Shown here piece by piece: positions 17,893-25,808 of a stretch of DNA of 64,000 nucleotides. Source of the stretch: DATAUK01 sp036268295. Lineage in GTDB: Bacteria; Actinomycetota; Actinomycetes; JAFAQI01. The stretch spans positions 21,148-85,147 of the forward strand of contig DATAUK010000042.1 of the NCBI GenBank assembly GCA_036268295.1, given 5' to 3'. The position numbers were made by a program, and so were the translations under genes. Under the pieces are notes generated by a model, which saw only the letters and a program-made list of their open reading frames with translations, was not told the origin of the DNA and did no database searches. How positions within the stretch are numbered: the stretch's first letter is position 1; every line of letters starts with the position of its first letter.

Positions 17893-18120
17893 GTGGAGGT
17901 CAGGATTGGCGTCAAGGGCGCCCCGCGCGAGTTGTCGATCGAGAGCGCGCAGAGCGCCGATGAGATCCAGAAGATCGTCGACGCCGCGCTCAAGGACGGC
18001 ACACCGACGATGACGCTGGTCGACGAGAAGGGCCGCCGCGTCATGATCGCGACCGACAAGCTGGCCTACGTCGAGATCGCCGAGGCGGACTCCCGCCGGG
18101 TCGGGTTCGGCGCCCTCTAG
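17893..18120 (+). CDS. DUF3107 protein (Rv3208A/TB9.4 type)
   Basis: 75 residues: VEVRIGVKGAPRELSIESAQ, TMTLVDEKGRRVMIATDKLAYVEI and a C-terminal RRVGFGAL, the whole of the DUF3107 family. Actinobacteria conserve it between a TetR gene and the ferritin-like/RhlE genes. Function is unknown. I chose the GTG at 17893, which gives the family N-terminus, over a start at 17872. Confidence 0.9.
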   Translation: MEVRIGVKGAPRELSIESAQSADEIQKIVDAALKDGTPTMTLVDEKGRRVMIATDKLAYVEIAEADSRRVGFGAL

Positions 18121-18158
18121 CCGCTCAGCTAACCGCCGCAGCTACGGCCGCTCAGCTA
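18121..18158. repeat. Short direct repeats of CCGCTCAGCTA
   Basis: CCGCTCAGCTA occurs at 18121-18131 and again at 18148-18158, with a degenerate copy (CCGCCGCAGCTA) between. The array fills the gap between the convergent DUF3107 and ferritin-like genes, and the last copy contains the ferritin-like stop codon. Confidence 0.6.
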
Positions 18159-18830
18159 GGAGTGCAGGCCGAGGGTTTCCATCCGCTCGGCGTGTCGCTG
18201 AGTGAGGCGAGCGAGCAGCTCGCCGACCGCAGCCAGGTCACCGACGCCGCCCACGATCAACCGGGCCAGCTCGTCGCGGTCGACCGCGATCCGCTGCGCC
18301 TGCACGAGCGCCTCGCCGACCAGCCGGCGGCCCCACAACGCCAGCCGGCCGGCCACCGCCGGATCGGCTTCGGTCGCCGACCGCACGTGCGCAACAGCAA
18401 ACTCGGCGTGGCCGGTGTCGTCGAGCACATCGACGACCAGCGACTGCGTCGAGTCGTCCATGAACTCCGCCAGTTCGCGGTAGAAGTCCGCCGCGAAGCC
18501 GTCGCCGACGTAGGCCTTGACCAAACTTTCCAGCCAGTCCGCCGGCCGGGTGGAATCGTGGTAGGCGTCGAGCGGGCCGACGAACGGCTCCATTGCCGTG
18601 GTCGAGTCCACGCCGAGCGAGGCCAGCCGGTCGTGAAGCACCTGGAAATGGCCGAACTCCGCCACCGCCATCGCCGCGAGTGCCGCCTTGTCGGCAAGCG
18701 TCGGCGCGAGCGAGGCATCGCCGGCGAGCCGCTCGAAGGCGGTCAGCTCGGCGTACGCGAGGACACCCAGCAGGTCGACAACGGCCTGCTGCCGGTCGGC
18801 GTCGGTCATCGGGTCGGTCCACTCGGCCAT
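18156..18830 (-). CDS. Ferritin-like helical-bundle protein (Rv3210c type)
   Basis: 224 residues, all-helical. Glu and His pairs sit where ferritin-like diiron proteins place them: YAELTAFERLAGDA, AVAEFGHFQVLHDRL, DFYRELAEFM and DTGHAEFAVAHVR. The fold is that of ferritin-like hydroxylases such as MiaE. Whether it binds iron or hydroxylates a substrate is not known. Gene order next to rhlE matches mycobacteria. The ATG is 6 nt after a TAGTCT box. Confidence 0.8.
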   Translation of the reverse strand: MAEWTDPMTDADRQQAVVDLLGVLAYAELTAFERLAGDASLAPTLADKAALAAMAVAEFGHFQVLHDRLASLGVDSTTAMEPFVGPLDAYHDSTRPADWLESLVKAYVGDGFAADFYRELAEFMDDSTQSLVVDVLDDTGHAEFAVAHVRSATEADPAVAGRLALWGRRLVGEALVQAQRIAVDRDELARLIVGGVGDLAAVGELLARLTQRHAERMETLGLHS

Positions 18831-18836
18831 CGCCCG

Positions 18837-18842
18837 AGACTA
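18837..18842 (-). promoter_or_regulatory. Candidate -10 box (TAGTCT) for the ferritin-like gene
   Basis: On the minus strand TAGTCT ends 6 nt before the ATG at 18830, with no Shine-Dalgarno sequence. A leaderless transcript is likely. Confidence 0.4.
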
Positions 18843-18873
18843 TCGACGTCCCCCGAAAACTCCTGATGCCCGA

Positions 18874-18879
18874 CTAGAC
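18874..18879 (+). promoter_or_regulatory. Candidate -10 box (TAGACT) upstream of the DEAD-box helicase
   Basis: TAGACT would give a start near 18886 and a leader of about 145 nt before the GTG at 19033. No -35 stands out. Long leaders are known for cold-shock RNA helicase genes, but nothing here proves regulation. Confidence 0.3.
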
Positions 18880-19032
18880 TGCCGATCAGAACAACGACAA
18901 ATCGCGGAGAGCCGTGGTGTCGGTCCCCTGCGAACATCGCGGGCGCGGGCCAGCCGCCAAGCGCGCAAACGGACTCCGCACGACTCTGCCGTGTGTTGAG
19001 ACCAGCGTGAGGCAGAAGCTAGGAGATCCGCC

Positions 19033-20649
19033 GTGAAGACGTTTGCCGACCTCGAGGTCGACGACGACATCGTCGAAACCCTCGCCAGTCATGGCATCAC
19101 CGAACCGTTCCCGATCCAGTCGCTCGCGATCCCGCTGGCGATGAAGGGCCACGACCTCATCGGTCAGGCCCGCACCGGCACCGGCAAGACCATCGCGTTC
19201 GCACTGCCGTTGCTGCATCTCGTCGAGGCCGGTCAGGCCGACGGCAAGCCGCAGGCGCTCGTCGTGGTCCCGACCCGCGAGCTGGCCAGCCAGGTGGCCC
19301 GTGACATCGAGTTCGCCAGCGGATCTCGCGGCACTCGGGTCCTGGTGATCTACGGCGGTCGGGCCTACGAGCCGCAGCTCGAGGCGCTGCGCAAAGGCGT
19401 CGACGTCGTCGTCGGCACCCCGGGCCGGCTGCTCGACCTCGCCAAGCAACGCGCGCTCGACCTGTCCGGCGTGAAGATCCTGGTCCTCGACGAGGCCGAC
19501 GAGATGCTCGATCTCGGCTTCCTTCCCGACGTCGAACGGATCGTGGCGCAGGTCGCCGAGGTGCGCCAGACGATGCTGTTCTCGGCCACCATGCCGAGCC
19601 CGGTCGTCACCCTGGCCCGCCGCTATCTTCGGCACCCGACCCACGTCCGGGCCGAGAGCGACGACGACCCCCTCACGGTGCCGAACACCGCGCAGTTCGT
19701 CTACCGCGCCCACCACCTCGACAAGCCAGAGGTGCTCGCCCGCGTGATGCAGGCCGACGGCCGGGGTCTCGCGATGGTCTTCACCCGCACCAAGCGCTCG
19801 GCCGACCGGATCGCCGCCGACCTCGACGAGCGTGGCTTCGCCGCGGCCGCGGTCCACGGCGACCTCGGCCAGGGCGCTCGCGAGCGGGCGCTGCGCGCGT
19901 TCCGTGCCGGCAAGGTCGACATCCTGGTCGCGACCGACGTCGCGGCGCGCGGCATCGACATCACCGGCGTGACCCACGTCATCAACTACGAGTGCCCGGA
20001 CGACGAGAAAACCTACCTGCACCGGATCGGGCGCACCGGCCGGGCCGGCGAGGTCGGCTGCGCGATCACCTTCGTCGACTGGGCCGACGGCTATCGCTGG
20101 GGCATGATCAACAAGGCGCTCGACCTGCCGTTCCCGGAGCCGGAGGAGACCTACTCCACCTCGGACGTGCTGTACGCCGAGCTCGACATTGCGCGCGAGG
20201 CGACCGGCCGACTACCTCGCTCGCAGCGCACCCGCGAAGGTCTCGACGCCGAGGCGATCGAGGACCTCGGCGAGACCGGACGCAAGCCCGCCAGCCGCTC
20301 CTCGGACCGGGCGCACAGCGGTCGGTCAGGCGCCGGATCCGGCGGCCGGCCAGCCGGCTCTGGCCGATCAAGTCGATCGGATGGCTCAGCTTCCGGCGAG
20401 ACCGCCCAACGACGAGAGTCACGACCGGCTCGGCAGCGTCAGCGCACCCGTGGTGGCGCGCCGACCGGCGGCGGGGCGACCTCGAACGGCTCGACAAACC
20501 AGGCCGGCAGCTCGACATCCAGTGCTGCTTCTGCGTCTGCGCCGGCTGCGGCAGCGGCCGGGTCGGATGGTGCGCCGAGACGACGCCGCCGGCGTCGTAC
20601 TCGTGGCGGCGGCGCACCCGCTGCGGGTGGCGCGGCCGCGACGGAATAA
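19033..20649 (+). CDS. DEAD-box ATP-dependent RNA helicase, RhlE-like
   Basis: 538 residues. Q motif PFPIQSLAIP (26-34), motif I ARTGTGKT (46-53), PTRELASQV, DEAD at 153-156, SAT at 184-186, and motif VI HRIGRTGRAG near 330 are all intact. Residues 400-538 form a low-complexity Arg/Gly/Ser/Ala tail ending in RRRRRRTRGGG-like sequence, which likely binds RNA. It should remodel RNA duplexes in ribosome assembly or decay. AGGAG precedes the GTG start. Position matches Rv3211. Confidence 0.93.
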   Translation: MKTFADLEVDDDIVETLASHGITEPFPIQSLAIPLAMKGHDLIGQARTGTGKTIAFALPLLHLVEAGQADGKPQALVVVPTRELASQVARDIEFASGSRGTRVLVIYGGRAYEPQLEALRKGVDVVVGTPGRLLDLAKQRALDLSGVKILVLDEADEMLDLGFLPDVERIVAQVAEVRQTMLFSATMPSPVVTLARRYLRHPTHVRAESDDDPLTVPNTAQFVYRAHHLDKPEVLARVMQADGRGLAMVFTRTKRSADRIAADLDERGFAAAAVHGDLGQGARERALRAFRAGKVDILVATDVAARGIDITGVTHVINYECPDDEKTYLHRIGRTGRAGEVGCAITFVDWADGYRWGMINKALDLPFPEPEETYSTSDVLYAELDIAREATGRLPRSQRTREGLDAEAIEDLGETGRKPASRSSDRAHSGRSGAGSGGRPAGSGRSSRSDGSASGETAQRRESRPARQRQRTRGGAPTGGGATSNGSTNQAGSSTSSAASASAPAAAAAGSDGAPRRRRRRRTRGGGAPAAGGAAATE

Positions 20650-20720
20650 CTCGGTCGCCCGATCAAGGCGGCACCTGGAGTCGCCGATGACCTTCTCGAG
20701 TCGACGAGGAGGCATCGCCC

Positions 20721-21164
20721 ATGGCGCTGCGGACAACCGGCAACCGGCACAGCGCCGAGGACGCCGAGGACCTGGCTGGCTGGGTACGGGCGCTCCAAGG
20801 CTGCCCGCCGATCACCCAGACCGCGTTGGCGCTATGCCGGCATCCCTCGCACGGTGACGAGCCGGCCAGTTGGTTCTATGTCGAGGCGGACGCCGAGTCC
20901 GGTGTCGCTCGGCTGCGCTGCCTGTCGGGCGGGCACGTCACCAACCTGCTCGACTCTGCGGAGCAGTGGACGTTTCCAACCGCCTGGGCCTGCATCTCCT
21001 GCAGCCAGTCGATCGCCGAGGTCGTCTACGGCATCAACGACGACGCCGGCACCGCGAGCTGGCTCGCCATGGTGGTGCGCTGCGTCGAGTGCGGCGACGT
21101 CGCCGGCGTCACCGACGTCGTGCTCGGCAAGGTCCCGGTCGACGAACTGCTCGCGGCTTTGTAA
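20721..21164 (+). CDS. Cys-rich hypothetical protein
   Basis: 147 residues, not recognised. Cys/His residues (LCRHPSHGD, RCLSGGH, WACISC, RCVECGD) suggest one or two zinc sites, with CISC and CVEC as the clearest knuckles. No signal peptide. A strong GAGGAGG lies 8 nt before the ATG. It follows the RhlE gene on the same strand, so it may be co-transcribed. Its stop abuts the stop of the next gene on the other strand with no gap. Confidence 0.65.
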   Translation: MALRTTGNRHSAEDAEDLAGWVRALQGCPPITQTALALCRHPSHGDEPASWFYVEADAESGVARLRCLSGGHVTNLLDSAEQWTFPTAWACISCSQSIAEVVYGINDDAGTASWLAMVVRCVECGDVAGVTDVVLGKVPVDELLAAL

Positions 21165-21515
21165 CTAGACCTGGAGGGTGAAGCGGACCCAGCTCGGGCG
21201 GCCGCACGCCGGGCAGCGCATGTACGTCGGATAGTCACGCCCGCCGAGGCTCATGGTGTGAATCTCGCCGCCATGGCCGATCCGCAGCCCGAGATGCAGC
21301 GACGGCATCGTCGCGCGCAGCGCCTTGGCCAGACCGAGAACGGTCCGGACCTCACAGCGGGAGCACTCGACCAGCGCCGAGCCGACGCCCGGCGAGGCAG
21401 TGTCGGCCGCCGAGGAGAACAGCGCCCGCTTGCCCTCGGCGTCGACGGCGTGTGACGGGTTGGGGGCCGCCGACCGGGGGGCGCGCGGAGGCAGCCGGTC
21501 GAAGCCTTCGCTCAC
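21165..21515 (-). CDS. Zinc-ribbon-like hypothetical protein downstream of ParA
   Basis: 116 residues. VECSRCEVRT and RCPACGRPSW are two CxxC knuckles about 50 residues apart, so one zinc ribbon is likely. The N-terminus is Pro/Arg-rich and disordered-looking. The GTG start overlaps the parA-like stop as GTGA, so the two are probably one operon and functionally linked. Function unknown. Confidence 0.68.
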   Translation of the reverse strand: MSEGFDRLPPRAPRSAAPNPSHAVDAEGKRALFSSAADTASPGVGSALVECSRCEVRTVLGLAKALRATMPSLHLGLRIGHGGEIHTMSLGGRDYPTYMRCPACGRPSWVRFTLQV

Positions 21516-22357
21516 CTCGTCTCCGCCGGCTGCGCGGTCAGGTCGATGCTCGACAGCTCAGAGTCGACGGCGCCCTTGACCAGCTCGGCCTCGTCGGGCA
21601 AACCGACCAGCCGCCGCGCCAGCAGCCGGTAGGCCACCGCACCCGGCGTCGAGCGCGAGGTCCGCATGATCGAGTGCCCGACCGCCGGCGCCTCGGCGAA
21701 GCGCACCGACCGCGGGATCGGCGGCTCGAGGACGTCCAGCCCGTAGCGAAGCGCGACGTCGGCGAGCACAGCGCGGGTGTGGTTCGTCCGGCCGTCGAAC
21801 AACGTGGGGAGCACGCCACGGACCTGCAGATCCGGATTGGTCAGCCGCTGGACGTCGTGCACCGTATCGAGAAGCTGGCCGACGCCTCGATGCGAGAGCG
21901 TCTCGCACTGCAGCGGCACGATGACCTCGTCGGCCGCGGTCAGCGCGTTGATGGTCAGCACACCCAGCGTCGGGGCGCAGTCGACCAGGATCACGTCGTA
22001 GCCGTCACGTAGCTCGTCGAGCGCTCGCCGCAGCCCGAACTCCCGGCCGGATCTGGTCATCAGCATCGCCTCGCAGCCGGCGAGCTCAATCGTCGCCGGC
22101 AGGACGTCCGGGCCTTCGGATGCGGTGCGCAGGACCATCCGCGCCGACACCCGCCCGAGCAGAACGTCATGGATCGAGAGGTCGAGCGAGTCCGGGTCGA
22201 GCCCGAGGGAGAACGTCAGGCAGGCCTGCGGATCGAGGTCGACGGCAAGGACCTTCTTGCCCAGCTCGCTCAGTGCGGTGGCCAACGACGCGACCGTCGT
22301 GGTCTTCGCCACGCCACCCTTCTGGTTGGCGATGGCGTACGTGCGGCTGATAGTCAC
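21512..22357 (-). CDS. ParA/Soj-family ATPase
   Basis: 281 residues. The deviant Walker A is NQKGGVAKTTT (11-21), with DLDPQACLTF and ILVDCAPTLG completing the MinD/ParA nucleotide site, and IVPLQCETLSHRGV following. It is an orphan, since no ParB gene is adjacent; M. tuberculosis Rv3213c has the same context. A role in positioning a complex or DNA is inferred. GTG at 22357 gives the family N-terminus. The last 4 nt overlap the zinc-ribbon gene. Confidence 0.9.
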   Translation of the reverse strand: MTISRTYAIANQKGGVAKTTTVASLATALSELGKKVLAVDLDPQACLTFSLGLDPDSLDLSIHDVLLGRVSARMVLRTASEGPDVLPATIELAGCEAMLMTRSGREFGLRRALDELRDGYDVILVDCAPTLGVLTINALTAADEVIVPLQCETLSHRGVGQLLDTVHDVQRLTNPDLQVRGVLPTLFDGRTNHTRAVLADVALRYGLDVLEPPIPRSVRFAEAPAVGHSIMRTSRSTPGAVAYRLLARRLVGLPDEAELVKGAVDSELSSIDLTAQPAETR

Positions 22358-22433
22358 AAACAGTCCCGCCAGTGTTGTGGAGCCGACGCCGGTGCTAACG
22401 GTGCCGATGCCCAAGCGCCGCCCAGGCTACCGG

Positions 22434-22439
22434 TACCCT
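22434..22439 (+). promoter_or_regulatory. Candidate -10 box (TACCCT) for a leader ORF and hydrolase gene
   Basis: TACCCT lies 7 nt before a GTG at 22447 that opens a 15-codon reading frame ending on the hydrolase start codon. Confidence 0.35.
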
Positions 22440-22446
22440 GCCCGCC

Positions 22447-22494
22447 GTGCCCGGTCCCGCAAACCCGTCCCAGCCTCGCGCAGGTCACGTGTGA
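22447..22494 (+). CDS. Possible 15-codon leader peptide
   Basis: GTG at 22447 opens a frame of 15 codons (VPGPANPSQPRAGHV) with stop TGA at 22492-22494, overlapping the GTG of the hydrolase gene at 22491. Spacing to TACCCT suggests a leaderless message whose translation would feed the main gene. No attenuator-like codon run is seen. It may simply be chance. Confidence 0.3.
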   Translation: MPGPANPSQPRAGHV

Positions 22495-23351
22495 GCGTCC
22501 CGCGCCATCTCGATCCCGGACCGTTGGTGGCACCCACCCGCGTGATGGCAACCTCGGGCGAGCTGGCCGCCCTCGTCGCGACGCCCCCGGAGGGCGTCGT
22601 ACGCCGTCCGGGCGTGCTCGCCGTGCCCGGATACACCGGGAGCAAGGAGGACTTCCTTCACCTGTTGCCGCTGCTGAGCGCCGCCGGCCATCCGGTCACG
22701 GCGATCGACCTGCGCGGCCAGCACGAATCGGGCGGCCCGGAGGACGTGGCGGCGTACACCGTGGCGGCGCTGGCGGCTGATATCGCGTCGCTGCTCGGTG
22801 CCGGCGAGAAGCTGCACCTGGTCGGTCACTCCTTCGGCGGCCTGGTCTGCCGCGAGGCGGTGCTCGGCGCAGCGCCGGTCCGATCTCTGGCGCTGATCGG
22901 CTCAGGTCCGGGCGCACTCGGCGGGACGCGCGGCGGGCTGATCGAGCTGATGCGGCCGCTGCTCGCCGACGGTGGGGTCGCCGCGGTCTGGGAGGTGTCC
23001 GAAGCGCTCGATGCCGAGGACCCGACGAAGGCCAGCCTGCCCGCGGACATCAAGGACTTCCTGCGCCGGCGGTTTCTCGCCTCACCGAGCGCGGCGCTGC
23101 TCGGGATGGGTACGGCGGCGACCACTGCGCCCGACCGCACCGACGAGCTGCGCCACAGCGGCATCGCCACGCTGGTCGGCTACGGCAGCCTCGACGACGC
23201 CTGGTCGCCGGCCGAACAGCGTGAGATGGCCGAACGACTCGGCATCGATCCCGTGGTGTTCGACGGCGCCGGCCACTCACCCGCGGTCGACGTGCCCGAG
23301 GCCGTCGCGGCCGCTCTCGAAACCTTCTGGTCCACGCTCGACCCGACCTGA
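22491..23351 (+). CDS. Alpha/beta hydrolase
   Basis: About 286 residues. GHSFGG gives the nucleophile Ser, VPGYTGSKEDF looks like the oxyanion loop, and GAGHSPAVDVPEAV supplies the catalytic His; an Asp in YGSLDDAWSP probably completes the triad. The family is common next to parA-like genes in actinobacteria, and the substrate is unknown. The frame is open to 22125, but that upstream stretch is antisense to parA and Arg-rich, so the GTG at 22491 is preferred. Confidence 0.85.
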   Translation: MSVPRHLDPGPLVAPTRVMATSGELAALVATPPEGVVRRPGVLAVPGYTGSKEDFLHLLPLLSAAGHPVTAIDLRGQHESGGPEDVAAYTVAALAADIASLLGAGEKLHLVGHSFGGLVCREAVLGAAPVRSLALIGSGPGALGGTRGGLIELMRPLLADGGVAAVWEVSEALDAEDPTKASLPADIKDFLRRRFLASPSAALLGMGTAATTAPDRTDELRHSGIATLVGYGSLDDAWSPAEQREMAERLGIDPVVFDGAGHSPAVDVPEAVAAALETFWSTLDPT

Positions 23352-23369
23352 CGCTGTGACGGCGTTCGG

Positions 23370-24254
23370 TCAATCGACGAGGTCGTCCACGGTCGAGGCG
23401 ATGTCGCTCGGCAGGCCGGCCCACGGCAGCGTCCGTTGCGGCGACGCCGCCTGACCCTCCGGGCAGTGCGCGCGGAAGTCGCACCAGGTGCACAGCTGGC
23501 CCGGCCGTGGCGGGAACGCGCTGTCGAGATTTCGCTCGTCGGCGGAGCTGACCGCTCGCGCCTCGGCTGCCTCGTCGGCGATGTCATGCGCCCGCCCGAG
23601 ATGGCGGGCAAGGGTGGCTTCGGTGTGTTCCCACACCACGACGTCACCTGAAGGCAGATGATGGAGCTCGACCCGGGTGCAGGGCAGATGCATCGTGCGC
23701 GCCGCGGCGAGTGCGTAGATCGCCAGCGCGAGCGATCCGCGTGCGTCGTCGGTGCTGAGCACATGCCGGCCGGTCTTGTAGTCGACGACGACTAGCTCTT
23801 CACCGCGACGGTCGAGCCGGTCGATCCGCCCGGAGACCGCGAGCCGGTCGGTCTTCATCGCCACCGTGCGCTCGACGCCGACCGGCTCGTCGGCAGGGTC
23901 GAGTAATGCGGTGTAGCGCTCGACCATCTCGGCCGCCCGCTCCCGCCAGTCCTGAGCCTGGTCATCATCGCGAAATCCCAGTGGCGTCCATCGCTCCCGA
24001 ACCAGCCGGCCACCCGCGCGCGGCGTACGAGCCGCCTCCGGTAGCAACCACCACGAGGCCAGCGCCTGGTGGACTGCGGCACCGACGGTGTTGTGCGCCC
24101 ACGGCGCACCCTTCGGCGGCATCGGCCGATCGATGTAGGTGAACCGATAGCGGCGCGGGCAGTCCAGCCACGAGGCAAGCCGTGACGGGGTGCAGGTGAA
24201 CAACCGCGGCGGCACGACGACGTCGAGCTCACCCTGCGCTTCGCTCATCACCAT
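23370..24254 (-). CDS. RecB/Cas4-like PD-(D/E)XK nuclease with Fe-S cysteines
   Basis: 294 residues as a stand-alone nuclease. His 62, Asp 145 (SGRIDRL), Asp 158 and Lys 160 (VVVDYKTG) are the active-site set. Cys 32 and Cys 255, 258, 264 (CTWCDFRAHC) match the four-Cys 4Fe-4S staple of Cas4 and AddB. No cas genes or repeats are nearby, so it is a housekeeping RecB-family exonuclease-like protein, probably in DNA repair. ATG at 24254 or 24248. Convergent with the hydrolase gene across 18 bp. Confidence 0.88.
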   Translation of the reverse strand: MVMSEAQGELDVVVPPRLFTCTPSRLASWLDCPRRYRFTYIDRPMPPKGAPWAHNTVGAAVHQALASWWLLPEAARTPRAGGRLVRERWTPLGFRDDDQAQDWRERAAEMVERYTALLDPADEPVGVERTVAMKTDRLAVSGRIDRLDRRGEELVVVDYKTGRHVLSTDDARGSLALAIYALAAARTMHLPCTRVELHHLPSGDVVVWEHTEATLARHLGRAHDIADEAAEARAVSSADERNLDSAFPPRPGQLCTWCDFRAHCPEGQAASPQRTLPWAGLPSDIASTVDDLVD

Positions 24255-24326
24255 CGGCTCAGTCTCGCGGTGAGCATCGCGTCGTGTCGCGACCGACCCG
24301 CGGTGCTGTGGACAGCGAGGGAAAGA

Positions 24327-24953
24327 TCACGCCGTCTTCGCGAACGCGATCGCCGAGTCGGCGACCAGCTGGACCGCGATCGCCGAGAGCAGCAGTCCGG
24401 AGATCCGGGTGATCAGCGAGACGCCCGCGTCGCGCAGGACACTGAGCAGGACGCCGGAGAACCGAAGCGAGAGGTAGAGCACGACATGTACGGCGACGAT
24501 GCCGGCAGCGATCGCGTCGGCATCGGCAAGTCCGTGTGCGCGGCGGACGAACACGATGGTCGCGACGATCGCGCCCGGGCCGGCGAGCAGCGGCGTCCCG
24601 AGCGGCACGAACGCGACGTTGACGTCGGGCACTTCGGCATCGCGAGTCTGCTTGCCGGTCAACAGCTCCAGTGCCACCAGGATCAGCAACAAGCCACCTG
24701 CGCCCTGCAACGCCGCAACCGAGATATCGAGATAGCGCAGGATCTGCTGACCGAACAACGCGAACGCCGCGATCACCGAGATCGCGACGAGGACCGCTTG
24801 CCAAGCCTGCCGGTTTCGGGCTTTCCGTGACCGGCCGCTGGTCAGCGCCAAAAACAGCGGCACGGTGCCGATCGGGTCCATGATCACCAGAAGCGTTACG
24901 AAAACCTCGGTGAACAAGCGAGCATGGAACGCGACGTGGTGCACGAGGCTCAA
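24327..24953 (-). CDS. MarC family integral membrane protein
   Basis: 208 residues with about six hydrophobic helices. VIMDPIGTVPLFLALT and FVPLGTPLLAGPGAIVATIV are the paired MarC signatures. The family was once linked to multiple antibiotic resistance, but its function is not established. It lies between the Cas4-like nuclease and DUF6758 genes on the same strand, with 50-70 bp gaps. Confidence 0.88.
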   Translation of the reverse strand: MSLVHHVAFHARLFTEVFVTLLVIMDPIGTVPLFLALTSGRSRKARNRQAWQAVLVAISVIAAFALFGQQILRYLDISVAALQGAGGLLLILVALELLTGKQTRDAEVPDVNVAFVPLGTPLLAGPGAIVATIVFVRRAHGLADADAIAAGIVAVHVVLYLSLRFSGVLLSVLRDAGVSLITRISGLLLSAIAVQLVADSAIAFAKTA

Positions 24954-25003
24954 TGCTACGGACCATCAGCGAAATGCCAGTATTCCCAACCCGATTCCGA
25001 CCC

Positions 25004-25648
25004 CTATATCGCTTCGGGCAGCGCGGACAACCGCGGCGAGAGCGACCCGAACTCCAGGTCGAGATCCACCGGCCCGTCGCGCGCGTCGACCAGTGAGATC
25101 TCGTCGTACATCAGGACGCCGGCCGACGCCGGCCACAGCACCGCCCACAGCCACAGCCCCTTGGCCTCACCGACGAACACCGCGCGATCACCCTGGACCG
25201 GCACGCTCCACAGTGCGGTCGGATGCGAGGCGGCAAACACCTTTGCATGCGCCGGTCCCGCGTCGAAGCCGGCACCGGGGTCGGACCCGGCGAGACCGGC
25301 GTGACGCGAACCGAGTCCGACGCCTGGCTCCTCGGCCACGATCATCAGATCGGCGGCGCCGCCGAGCGGGCTCGGCCCGGACAGACAGGTCGCGATCGCG
25401 CAGGCACCGGTCCGCTCGTCGCCGGCATACCCGACACCGCTGCACACCCAGCCGCGCGGCAGGCCGCGCGGCATCCAGACCGGCACCACCGCGCGTCCGA
25501 CGATGTGCTCGACCGCGTCGGCACCGAGGTGGGTCAGCACGAGATAAGGGTGCACAGTGCCGTGGCGCGGGCACTCCCACGCGCTCGACCACAACCCCGG
25601 AGCGCGCAGCTCGGCTCCGCACCGAGGGCACATCGGCTCCTGATGCAC
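25004..25648 (-). CDS. DUF6758 family protein
   Basis: 214 residues. The N-terminal CPRCGAELRAPGLWSSAWECPRHG has three Cys and a His that may hold zinc. VPVWMPRGLPRGWVCSGVGYAGDERTG, CSGP-like CLSGPSPLGGAADLMIVAEE and GEAKGLWLWAVLWP match my memory of the actinobacterial DUF6758 family. Function unknown. No signal peptide. ATG start. Confidence 0.78.
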   Translation of the reverse strand: MHQEPMCPRCGAELRAPGLWSSAWECPRHGTVHPYLVLTHLGADAVEHIVGRAVVPVWMPRGLPRGWVCSGVGYAGDERTGACAIATCLSGPSPLGGAADLMIVAEEPGVGLGSRHAGLAGSDPGAGFDAGPAHAKVFAASHPTALWSVPVQGDRAVFVGEAKGLWLWAVLWPASAGVLMYDEISLVDARDGPVDLDLEFGSLSPRLSALPEAI

Positions 25649-25808
25649 ACCGCAACGCTCGACTCGATCGGGCCCGCCGTCAATAGGCCAGCCGCGTTGA
25701 ATCGATCATTTCTCACTAGTCGGACAAATACCCGGGAACCGCCAAAGACCCAGTTTGCAACGCCGGAGATGGCTAGTCTCAGCCCAACCTCTGGGGATGG
25801 GGACGGTC

